A DNA stretch of 64,000 nucleotides from VBOC01 sp964512655 (lineage in GTDB: Bacteria; Bacteroidota; Ignavibacteria; UBA10030; SZUA-254), in assembly GCA_964512655.1 (NCBI GenBank), contig CAZEJT010000001.1, forward strand, positions 1 through 64,000, in the 5' to 3' direction. Under the pieces are notes generated by a model, which made no database searches, was not told the origin of the DNA, and saw only the letters and a program-made list of their open reading frames with translations. Positions within the stretch are counted from its first letter, which is position 1, and each line of letters begins with the position of its first letter. Positions 17,056 through 23,821 of the stretch are shown piece after piece. A program made the position numbers and the translations under genes.

Positions 17056-17844
17056 GTGAATCCTCCTGATGCGAAGAACGCCGACGCGGTCGTCGAAGAA
17101 CTCATCGCTTCGCGATGGCGCGACACTACGCTCGATCTCGATGTGTTCGGGAACCGAGTCTCCTCGGGACAATACCGAAAGGTCTACGCGGCCGCTCTCA
17201 GGTATCTGCCCAAGGGAGCCAGCGTCCTCGATTGGGGATGCGGGAACGGGCATTTCTCATATTTTCTCCTGCGAACGGGATTCCGGACGACGGGATTCTC
17301 CTTCCTGGAACGCCCCCGTCTCCTGCATCGCTACGGCGACAGGTTCTGCTTCGTCCAGGGGTCTGAGGCAGAGCCATCGGCTCTCCCGTTTGAGCCGGAA
17401 TCATTCGACGCAGTCGTGAGCATGGGTGTATTGGAGCATGTCCGGGAAACAGGAGGGACAGAGGAGTCGAGCCTGTCGGAGATCTGCCGCATACTCAAAC
17501 CGGGAGGTGTCTTTATCTGCGCGCACTTCCCCAACCGGAAGAGCTGGATAGAGTTTTTTACGCGACATCTTTTCCCGTCGAAGTTCCATCACCGCTATCG
17601 GTTTACTCCTGGAGATATCCGCAGGCTCTGGGAAAACGCCGGTTTCGACGTGCGGCTCGTGATCCGCTATGCCTGGCTTCCCCGAAACTTCACGTGCGGG
17701 TTCAAGTCGCCCCTTATGAATTCAGCTCTCTCGGTCCTGACATACGAATTGATCGAAGGCGTCGCAAAAGCGACCCTCTACCCTTTCCACCAGAATTTCC
17801 TGATCGTCGCTTCGAAACCGGGCCCCGAGCCAAGAGCCACATAG
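17056..17844 (+). CDS. Class I SAM-dependent methyltransferase
   Basis: 262 residues from GTG 17056. Motif I, VLDWGCGNGHFSYFL (about 57-71), is the AdoMet-binding loop; FDAVVSMGVLEHV near 117 is motif II, followed by a helix and LKPGGVFICAHFPN. The substrate is unknown. The C-terminal half resembles UbiE/Methyltransf_11 members that modify small molecules. The upstream gap contains repeats and a promoter that would produce a leaderless message. Confidence 0.85.
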   Translation: MNPPDAKNADAVVEELIASRWRDTTLDLDVFGNRVSSGQYRKVYAAALRYLPKGASVLDWGCGNGHFSYFLLRTGFRTTGFSFLERPRLLHRYGDRFCFVQGSEAEPSALPFEPESFDAVVSMGVLEHVRETGGTEESSLSEICRILKPGGVFICAHFPNRKSWIEFFTRHLFPSKFHHRYRFTPGDIRRLWENAGFDVRLVIRYAWLPRNFTCGFKSPLMNSALSVLTYELIEGVAKATLYPFHQNFLIVASKPGPEPRAT

Positions 17845-17880
17845 CCGATCCGGCCTTCAATCACCTTCTGTGAGGACGTC

Positions 17881-18393
17881 ATGGTAAGCCAGATGAAATG
17901 GTTTGAGCGCTCGTTCAATGTGAAGATTCCCGCGGGGGTATTCCCCTGCATCATCGAACGGTTGCGCGGCGCCCCTGCGCGCCTCGAGGAGCTGACGAGG
18001 ACCCTCTCTCCCGCCGACCTCACGCGAAAACCCGGGGGAGCATGGTCCATCCAGGAGCATGCGGGACATCTCCTCGACCTCTCCGAGCTCGACGAGTCGC
18101 GCCTCGCCGATTATGCCGCCGGGAGGCCGATTCTGACAATCGCCGACCTCCGGAACCGAAAAACCGCCGAAGCAAAACACAACGAGCGGTCCGTGAAAGC
18201 GATCCTCGGCGAGTTCCGCGCCGCGCGCCAGGAGTTCGTCCGCAAGCTCGAGGGGCTGGCCGAGGAAGAGGTCGTGCGCACGTCGGAACATCCGCGGCTC
18301 CGCGTGAAGATGAGCCTGGCCGAGTGGTGCCATTTCGTCGCCGAGCACGACGACCACCACCTCGCCCGCATCAGCAGCATCTCTTCTGCTTGA
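17881..18393 (+). CDS. DinB-family four-helix protein
   Basis: 170 residues. The helical-bundle pattern is that of the DinB/YfiT/DUF664 superfamily, with metal-ligand positions WSIQEHAGHLLDL (near 56-68) and EWCHFVAEHDDHHLARI near the C-terminus. These proteins bind a divalent metal through three His; some act as thiol-dependent transferases, but most have no known substrate. The stop codon overlaps the -35 box of the downstream murI promoter. Confidence 0.8.
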   Translation: MVSQMKWFERSFNVKIPAGVFPCIIERLRGAPARLEELTRTLSPADLTRKPGGAWSIQEHAGHLLDLSELDESRLADYAAGRPILTIADLRNRKTAEAKHNERSVKAILGEFRAARQEFVRKLEGLAEEEVVRTSEHPRLRVKMSLAEWCHFVAEHDDHHLARISSISSA

Positions 18394-18418
18394 GATTACG
18401 GCCCGCTTTTCCTATATT
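18390..18418 (+). promoter_or_regulatory. Promoter for murI, possibly leaderless or with a very short leader
   Basis: TTGAGA (18390-18395), 17 bases, TATATT (18413-18418). The ATG at 18430 is 11 bases beyond the -10 box, so the leader would be about four or five bases and has no room for a Shine-Dalgarno site. Confidence 0.62.
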
Positions 18419-18429
18419 TCCGGCAACAG

Positions 18430-19245
18430 ATGACTTCAACGCCCGAACAAGCCAAGCCGATCGGCGTGTTCGACTCCGGCATCGGCGGTCTTACGGTTGT
18501 GAAGGCGCTGATGAAGCGTCTCCCCCACGAGAATATCGTCTACTTCGGCGACACGGCGCGCGTACCTTACGGCTCGAAATCAGCGCAGGTCGTGAGGGAA
18601 TATGCCGCGCAGGACACGCAGTTTCTGGCAGGGCACGGCGTCAAGATGATCGTGGTCGCCTGCAACACCGTTTCTTCAGTGGCCCTCGAAATCGTGCAGA
18701 AACACGCGAAGGTCCATGTGGTCGGGGTGATCGTTCCGGGAGCGAAGGCGGCGGTGAGGGCGACGAAGAGCAAGCGCATCGGGGTGATCGGAACCATCGG
18801 CACGATCGCAAGCGGCGCATATATGAATGCGATCCGTCAGCTTGACCCTGAGATGTCAGTTGTGGGCCAGGCATGCCCCCTCTTCGTGCCGCTTGCCGAA
18901 GAAGGGTGGATCGAACAGAAGGCCACGGAGCTCATCGCGCGGGAGTATCTCTTCCCGCTGAAGCTGCAGAAGATTGACACTCTTGTTCTCGGCTGCACGC
19001 ACTATCCGATCCTGCGGAGCGCCATCGAACGCGTCTTTGACGGAACCGCCGAATTGATCGACTCGGGAGAGGCCACCTCCCTCGAAGTGGAAGAGGCACT
19101 CGACCGTATCTCGCTCAGGAACCCGAGCAGTCAGAAAGCCAACGTTCAGTTCTACGTCAGCGACATTCCTTACCGGTTTACCGAGGTGGGTGAACGCTTT
19201 CTCGGCCAGACGCTGGGGAGAGTGAGGAAAGCCGAAGGATTTTGA
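18430..19245 (+). CDS. murI: Glutamate racemase
   Basis: 271 residues, the normal size. The enzyme interconverts L- and D-glutamate for peptidoglycan by two-base catalysis. Both catalytic cysteines are present, Cys78 (VVACNT) and Cys189 (LGCTHYP), as is the N-terminal FDSGIGG motif (14-20) that binds the amino acid. It is the first gene behind its own promoter and lies 33 bases before the CADD-type gene on the same strand. Confidence 0.96.
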   Translation: MTSTPEQAKPIGVFDSGIGGLTVVKALMKRLPHENIVYFGDTARVPYGSKSAQVVREYAAQDTQFLAGHGVKMIVVACNTVSSVALEIVQKHAKVHVVGVIVPGAKAAVRATKSKRIGVIGTIGTIASGAYMNAIRQLDPEMSVVGQACPLFVPLAEEGWIEQKATELIAREYLFPLKLQKIDTLVLGCTHYPILRSAIERVFDGTAELIDSGEATSLEVEEALDRISLRNPSSQKANVQFYVSDIPYRFTEVGERFLGQTLGRVRKAEGF

Positions 19246-19278
19246 AATAATTTCCGGACATCAATCACAGGAGAACCA

Positions 19279-19965
19279 ATGACATCCGCCGAACAATTCC
19301 TGAAAGAACTCGACGCCGCAGTGGAGGAGAACAAGATGCTCCGCCATCCGTTTTACCAGACGTGGAGCGCCGGCATGCTGTCGCGCGACGCCCTCTGCGG
19401 CTACGTGAAGCAGTATTATCATTTCGTACAGGTGTTTCCGACGCTCATCAGCGCGACGCACGCGAACACGCCCCGTTTGGAAACCCGCCAGGTCCTCCTG
19501 GAGAATCTGATGGAGGAAGAGCGGGGTCCGGGAAATCATCCCGGTCTCTGGGCGCGGTTCTGCGAGTCGCTGGGAGTTTCTCCCGAGGAAGCGGCAGACG
19601 CCGATCTTCTTCCGGAAACAGAGAACGCGCTGGAAGAGCTCCGCTCGCTCACGCGCGCATCATCCTACCTGGAGGGAGTTGCCGCGCTCTATGCGTACGA
19701 ATCGCAGATTCCGGAAGTGGCCGGCGTAAAGATCGACGGTTTGAAGCGCTTCTATGGGATTGCCGATCCCGGAGCACTTGAGTTCTTCACGGTGCACCAG
19801 GAAGCCGACGTTGAGCACTCGAATTCCGAGCGCGCGATCCTCGCAGAGCACGCGATCGATCCCGCTGATCGCCGTTCGTGCATCGAAGCCGCGCGCAGAT
19901 CGTCGAGGGCTCTCTGGAAACTCCTCGACGGGGTGCAGCGCGCCTACGTTGGCAGCCGGAACTAA
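19279..19965 (+). CDS. CADD-type haem-oxygenase-like di-metal protein; probable self-sacrificing p-aminobenzoate synthase
   Basis: 228 residues, all-helical, of the CADD/PqqC/TenA fold (CADD-type putative folate proteins). Chlamydia CADD makes the folate precursor p-aminobenzoate from its own Tyr27, with Lys152 donating the amino group, at an Fe/Mn site. Counting along this protein gives every one of those residues at an offset of minus one: Tyr26 (HPFYQ), Glu80, His87, Tyr140, Glu141, Lys151 and the metal ligands His173, Asp177, His180 (HxxxDxxH). ATG 19279 follows CAGGAGAA. The next gene, 63 bases on, encodes pterin carbinolamine dehydratase, so the neighbourhood is folate/pterin related. 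Function is inferred from residue conservation, not shown. Confidence 0.82.
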   Translation: MTSAEQFLKELDAAVEENKMLRHPFYQTWSAGMLSRDALCGYVKQYYHFVQVFPTLISATHANTPRLETRQVLLENLMEEERGPGNHPGLWARFCESLGVSPEEAADADLLPETENALEELRSLTRASSYLEGVAALYAYESQIPEVAGVKIDGLKRFYGIADPGALEFFTVHQEADVEHSNSERAILAEHAIDPADRRSCIEAARRSSRALWKLLDGVQRAYVGSRN

Positions 19966-20028
19966 AGGCCGCGGCGCCCGCGTCCGGTCATCCGGGCGAG
20001 CCGCCGTACCACAAACCAAGGAGGGTCC

Positions 20029-20304
20029 ATGCCTCTTCTCAATGAGGGCGAAATTGCAGGAGAGCTCAAGCAGCTGAAAGGGTGGAGGCTTGCCGGTAAC
20101 GAAATCCGGAAAGAGCTCGAGCTGAAGGACTTTGTCCACGCCATCGGTTTCGTCAATTCGGTGGCGCTCCTGGCGGAGCGCGCCAACCACCACCCCGACA
20201 TCGACATCCGATGGAACCGCTGCACTCTCGCGCTGAGCACGCACAGCGCCGGCGGCCTGACGGAGAAGGATTTTCAGCTCGCAAAGCAAATCGACTCGTT
20301 GTGA
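20029..20304 (+). CDS. phhB: 4a-hydroxytetrahydrobiopterin (pterin-4a-carbinolamine) dehydratase
   Basis: 91 residues, typical for the family. It dehydrates 4a-carbinolamine tetrahydropterin so that the pterin cofactor can be recycled. The signature His-His-Pro lies at 54-56 (ERANHHPDIDI) with Trp62. ATG 20029 follows AAGGAGGGTCC. Its stop overlaps the GTG start of pyrE by four bases (GTGA), which suggests translational coupling. No aromatic amino-acid hydroxylase is in the window, so a role in folate chemistry alongside the preceding CADD-type gene is possible. Confidence 0.93.
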   Translation: MPLLNEGEIAGELKQLKGWRLAGNEIRKELELKDFVHAIGFVNSVALLAERANHHPDIDIRWNRCTLALSTHSAGGLTEKDFQLAKQIDSL

Positions 20305-20894
20305 CGCAGGAAGAAGCCGCCGCGTTATTCCGGGAAACGGGCGCCCTGCTGGAAGGTCACTTTGTTCTCACCTCCGGGCTGCACAGCCCGAAGTATGTTC
20401 AATGCGCGAAGGTCCTGCAGTACCCGGGGCGAGCTGGGCGCCTCTGCGGAGAGATCGCGGCGCACTTTCGGTCCGCGCGGGTCGATGCGGTGATCTCGCC
20501 GGCCCTCGGCGGGATCGTGGTGGGGCAGGAGGTCGGACGCCAGCTCGACGTTCGCACGATGTTTGCGGAACGGCAGGATGGAGCGCTGCGGCTTCGAAGA
20601 GGATTTGAGATCCGGCCCGGGGAGCGCGTCCTGGTCTGCGAAGACGTGATCACGACCGGCGGTTCCGTGCGAGAGACGGTGGAGATCGTGAAGACATCCG
20701 GCGGGGTACTTGCCGGCATCGGCGCAGTCGTCGACCGGAGCGGAGGGCGTTCCGGCCTTCCGAAGCTCTACGCACCTCTCATCCTCGATGAAATCACCTA
20801 TGAGGCCGCCGCATGCCCCCTGTGCAAGGCGGGAGTGCCTGTCCAGAAGCCGGGAAGCCGCCCCGTCGAATTGTCCCCATTGAAAAACCGGTGA
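20301..20894 (+). CDS. pyrE: Orotate phosphoribosyltransferase
   Basis: 197 residues from GTG 20301, in the GTGA overlap with phhB; a longer open frame upstream reads through phhB and is ignored. The PRPP loop VLVCEDVITTGGSV is the OPRTase signature, and FVLTSGLHSPKYVQC is the substrate-binding start of the family. It converts orotate and PRPP to OMP in pyrimidine synthesis. The C-terminus carries two cysteines (CPLCKAG) as in several FCB and archaeal-type OPRTases. Its stop again overlaps the next GTG by four bases. Confidence 0.94.
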   Translation: MTQEEAAALFRETGALLEGHFVLTSGLHSPKYVQCAKVLQYPGRAGRLCGEIAAHFRSARVDAVISPALGGIVVGQEVGRQLDVRTMFAERQDGALRLRRGFEIRPGERVLVCEDVITTGGSVRETVEIVKTSGGVLAGIGAVVDRSGGRSGLPKLYAPLILDEITYEAAACPLCKAGVPVQKPGSRPVELSPLKNR

Positions 20895-21430
20895 ACCTCA
20901 GGCTGATCAAACGTAACAGGCTGTATGAGGGAAGAGTGTTCAACGTCATCGTCGATGACGTCGAATATCCTTCCGGCAAGAAGTCGATCCGGGAGGTCGC
21001 CGAGCACCACGGTGGAGCGGTGGCACTGGCCATGTTCCCCGACCGCAGCATCGTTCTCGTCCATCAGCACCGGTACCCTTTCAACGAGTTCCTGTGGGAG
21101 CTTCCCGCCGGGAAGCTGAATCCGGGCGAAGACCCCCTCCACGGCGCGACCCGCGAACTGGAGGAAGAGACGGGCTACAGGGCCTCTTCGTGGGAGAAGC
21201 TGACATCGATCTATACGAGCCCCGGGTTCTGCAGCGAGGTTCTGCACATTTTCATGGCGCGAGGACTCTCGGAACCGGGAGAGCGAAAGCTCGAAGAAGG
21301 AGAGGCGACGATGACCATGCGGATATTTCCGATCGCGGAGGTGATCGGGATGATCGAGCGCGGCGAGATCAAGGACGCCAAGACCATCTGCGGCACGCTC
21401 CTGGCCGACCGGAGAACCAGGAAGGAGTAA
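20891..21430 (+). CDS. NUDIX hydrolase, ADP-ribose pyrophosphatase-like
   Basis: 179 residues from GTG 20891 in a GTGA overlap with pyrE. The full Nudix box G-x5-E-x7-RE-L-x-EE-x-GY is present (from GKLNPGE to EETGY), with the flanking QHRYPFNEFLWELPAG typical of ADP-ribose/NudF-type enzymes. It probably hydrolyses ADP-ribose or a similar nucleoside diphosphate derivative. It is tightly linked to pyrE and the small zinc-ribbon gene. Confidence 0.88.
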   Translation: MNLRLIKRNRLYEGRVFNVIVDDVEYPSGKKSIREVAEHHGGAVALAMFPDRSIVLVHQHRYPFNEFLWELPAGKLNPGEDPLHGATRELEEETGYRASSWEKLTSIYTSPGFCSEVLHIFMARGLSEPGERKLEEGEATMTMRIFPIAEVIGMIERGEIKDAKTICGTLLADRRTRKE

Positions 21431-21434
21431 GGCA

Positions 21435-21623
21435 ATGACCGACGGAGCATACCAAGGAGAACCGAAGGCGCGGGCGTACCGGGTGGATCTGAAGCGGTGC
21501 GTCGTTCATGATTGCGACGGCGAGCTCGCCGAGCTTTCGTACTATGAGCGGAACAACTGGGTGACGGTGGAGTTTCAGTGCAACCGGTGCAGGAGGAGAT
21601 TCGTGGTAAAGGTCGAGCTCTGA
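21435..21623 (+). CDS. Small zinc-ribbon protein
   Basis: 62 residues from ATG 21435, with GGAGTAAGG just upstream. Cys22 and Cys27 (CVVHDC) and Cys49 and Cys52 (CNRC) are placed as a zinc ribbon or rubredoxin-like knuckle, with a beta-rich stretch between. I do not recognise the family. It lies between the NUDIX and thymidine phosphorylase genes (4 and 13 bases away), so it is probably expressed with them. Confidence 0.65.
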   Translation: MTDGAYQGEPKARAYRVDLKRCVVHDCDGELAELSYYERNNWVTVEFQCNRCRRRFVVKVEL

Positions 21624-21636
21624 AGAGCTTCTCCGC

Positions 21637-23007
21637 ATGAATCCTGCCGAGATTATTCGGAAGAAACGGGCCGGATCCTCCATCGACCGCGCGGAGCTGG
21701 AATTCCTCATCGGGGGGTTCCTCAACGGCAAGGTGAAGGACTACCAGATGTCCGCCTTTCTCATGGCGGTCTATTTCCGGGGCATGTCGTTCGAGGAAAC
21801 TGTAACCCTCACCGAGGTGATGCTGCGTTCGGGCACCGTGGTGGACCTCTCTTCGGTCCCCGGGATCAAGGTCGACAAGCATTCGACGGGGGGAGTCGGC
21901 GACAAGGTCTCGCTGATCCTCGCTCCGATGGTGGCGGCCTGCGGAGTTCCCGTCCCGATGATCTCCGGCCGCGGACTGGGGCACACCGGAGGCACTCTCG
22001 ACAAGCTCGAATCGATCCCCGGGTTCAACACCCGTCTCACGCTCCGGGAGTACCGCTCCGTGATCGAGGAGGTGGGAGCGGTGATGATCGGCCAGACAGA
22101 CGAGATCGTGCCGGCCGACCGGAAGATGTACGCGCTGCGCGATGTGACGGCGACGGTCGAGAGCATCCCTCTGATTGCCGGGAGTATCATGAGCAAGAAG
22201 ATCGCCGAAGGAATGGACGCCCTAGTGCTCGATGTCAAAGTCGGGCGGGGCGCCTTTATGGCAACGGAGGAGAAGGCGACCGAGCTGGCAAAAACCCTCA
22301 TCGCGATCGGCGGCGCCTTCGGCAAAAGGACCATAGGTTTTCTGACGGACATGAGCCAGCCCCTCGGGCTCGCCGTGGGTAACTGGCTCGAGGTGAAGGA
22401 GTGCCTCGAGTGCCTGGAAGGGCGCGATATTCCGGACCTCATGGAGGTCACCTACACCCTCGGAGGGGCGATGGTGATGGTGGGGGGGAAAGCGGCGACC
22501 ATCGAGGAGGGAATCGATCTGTGCAGGGGGGCCGTCGAAAGCGGCCGGGCTCTCGCCAAGTTCCGGGAAGTGGTCCGCCGCCAGGGGGGAGACCTGGCGG
22601 CGCTTGAGGGGGGGAGTCCGTACCCAGATCCCCGCGCTGTTCTTGAGATCGGGAGCCCTTCGGGCGGCATCATCGGCTCGATTGACGCTCTCGAGCTGGG
22701 TCTTGCCTCCATCGGCATCGGGGCGGGGCGGGTGAACGCCGAGGAGGCCATCGATCCCAAGGCGGGCATCGTGCTGAAAAAGAAGGCCGGCGACCGGGTA
22801 GAGAAAGGGGAACCAGTGGCCGTAATGTACACCGACCGGACAGAGATCGCGGCGGAGCTGGCCGAATGGATCGGCAGGACCTTTAAGATATCGGAGGGAC
22901 CCGTGTCCCTTCCTCCGCTCATTCATTCCATGGTCGATGCGCAGGGGGTTCATCCCAGGCCCCGCCGGAGGGCGGCCGGGCATCGCAAGTTGAAATCTCA
23001 CGATTAA
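21637..23007 (+). CDS. deoA: Thymidine/pyrimidine-nucleoside phosphorylase
   Basis: 456 residues. The family signature KHSTGGVGDKVSL (about 83-95) binds phosphate and pyrimidine, and DALVLDVKVGRGAFM is also diagnostic. The enzyme converts thymidine (or uridine, in the broad-specificity Pdp form) and phosphate into base and sugar-1-phosphate for salvage. Gram-positive-type PdpB proteins have a similar length, so specificity is open. The last 20 residues (RPRRRAAGHRK) are basic and unusual. It closes the pyrimidine-linked run begun by pyrE. Confidence 0.93.
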   Translation: MNPAEIIRKKRAGSSIDRAELEFLIGGFLNGKVKDYQMSAFLMAVYFRGMSFEETVTLTEVMLRSGTVVDLSSVPGIKVDKHSTGGVGDKVSLILAPMVAACGVPVPMISGRGLGHTGGTLDKLESIPGFNTRLTLREYRSVIEEVGAVMIGQTDEIVPADRKMYALRDVTATVESIPLIAGSIMSKKIAEGMDALVLDVKVGRGAFMATEEKATELAKTLIAIGGAFGKRTIGFLTDMSQPLGLAVGNWLEVKECLECLEGRDIPDLMEVTYTLGGAMVMVGGKAATIEEGIDLCRGAVESGRALAKFREVVRRQGGDLAALEGGSPYPDPRAVLEIGSPSGGIIGSIDALELGLASIGIGAGRVNAEEAIDPKAGIVLKKKAGDRVEKGEPVAVMYTDRTEIAAELAEWIGRTFKISEGPVSLPPLIHSMVDAQGVHPRPRRRAAGHRKLKSHD

Positions 23008-23139
23008 TTTTTTATCTTTTTCACGTCTTTCACGAAGAGAAGCTTGAGTTTCTCGCTAACTACATGTTTCATCTCCCGCCCGATTCCGAGCCCCGCAAGG
23101 GCGTCTGAATTCATTTCACATTTACCCAGGAGCAGTTGA

Positions 23140-23580
23140 ATGCCGGTCATCACCATTGCGGACAGCGGAAAGACGATTGAAGCGCCCGAGGGCGCAAACC
23201 TTCGCAAGACGCTTCTGAAGAACGGGCTTTCCCCGTATATCGGCAAAGACCGAATTCTGAACTGTCTCGGAAACGGCCTCTGCGGCACCTGCCGCATCGA
23301 GGTCGTCGACGGCAAGGGGGCGCCGCCGATGGGCCCTCTGGAAGAAAGCGCGCTGGTCGGGCTCGCTCCGTTCTACGGGCGGAAGATCCCGAAGAACGTG
23401 CGGCTTGCCTGCCGGATCAATCTCACGAAGGATATGACGATCAGGATGTACCCGGCCGTCGCCATCGACTGGGAGCTCACGAAGGAGCGGCTGGCAATGC
23501 TCCTCATATGGCTGATCGCGGGCGGCGCGGTTCTGGGTATCACCATAAAACTTCTTATTGAAATCTCGACGGGCCGCTGA
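23140..23580 (+). CDS. C-terminally membrane-anchored [2Fe-2S] ferredoxin
   Basis: 146 residues behind CAGGAGCAG. The cluster ligands are Cys42, Cys48, Cys51 and Cys91, in the C-x5-C-x2-C spacing of adrenodoxin-type rather than plant-type (C-x4-C-x2-C) ferredoxins. Residues 118-141 form one hydrophobic helix at the end (LAMLLIWLIAGGAVLGITIK), followed by a short tail, so the protein is a tail-anchored electron carrier facing the cytosol. The redox partner is not evident from neighbours; a histidine kinase follows on the same strand after a promoter. Confidence 0.82.
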   Translation: MPVITIADSGKTIEAPEGANLRKTLLKNGLSPYIGKDRILNCLGNGLCGTCRIEVVDGKGAPPMGPLEESALVGLAPFYGRKIPKNVRLACRINLTKDMTIRMYPAVAIDWELTKERLAMLLIWLIAGGAVLGITIKLLIEISTGR

Positions 23581-23685
23581 CGACGCCTCACCGAGCGTAC
23601 TCTATCCTACCCCACCCGCTTTCGCTGCGCGGGAAGCAAACACCCCTTACAACTCCCAGCTCTGTTCAGTCCGTAACCCTGGAAC

Positions 23686-23707
23686 GCGGGCTAATGCCCG
23701 CGACTAG
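23686..23707 (+). repeat. Type I hairpin repeat (diverged)
   Basis: GCGGGC (23686-23691) and GCCCGC (23696-23701) enclose TAAT and lead to the tail GACTAGC. Same orientation as the other copies. The remaining gap up to 23744 shows nothing recognisable. Confidence 0.65.
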
Positions 23708-23744
23708 CTCATTTTCAGGGACCCAAATAAAACGTTCAAAATGC

Positions 23745-23772
23745 TTGACATTGTAGGGGTGTTTATTATATT
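23745..23772 (+). promoter_or_regulatory. Strong promoter, consensus TTGACA-16-TATATT
   Basis: TTGACA (23745-23750), 16 bases, TATATT (23767-23772). This is the only exact -35 consensus in the set. The predicted start near 23780 leaves a roughly 40-base leader before the histidine kinase GTG. Confidence 0.7.
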
Positions 23773-23779
23773 GAATGAA

Positions 23780-23809
23780 AAATTTAGCGAGATTTAGCAA
23801 GATTTGATA
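23780..23809 (+). repeat. Three helically phased 10-base direct repeats in a promoter leader
   Basis: Three near-identical 10-base units, AAATTTAGCG, AGATTTAGCA and AGATTTGATA, follow one another starting at about 23780, right at the predicted transcript start and before the kinase start codon. The spacing of one helical turn suits a DNA-binding regulator. No protein is assigned. Confidence 0.45.
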
Positions 23810-23821
23810 CTACGAGGCTAA

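Noticed and set aside
20211..20300. Extended pyrE start inside phhB
   Set aside because: The extension is arginine-rich out-of-frame phhB sequence; GTG 20301 in the GTGA overlap is the natural start.
23008..23139. Riboswitch or leader structure before the ferredoxin gene
   Set aside because: I saw no conserved riboswitch core or clear terminator hairpin; only a T-rich stretch.
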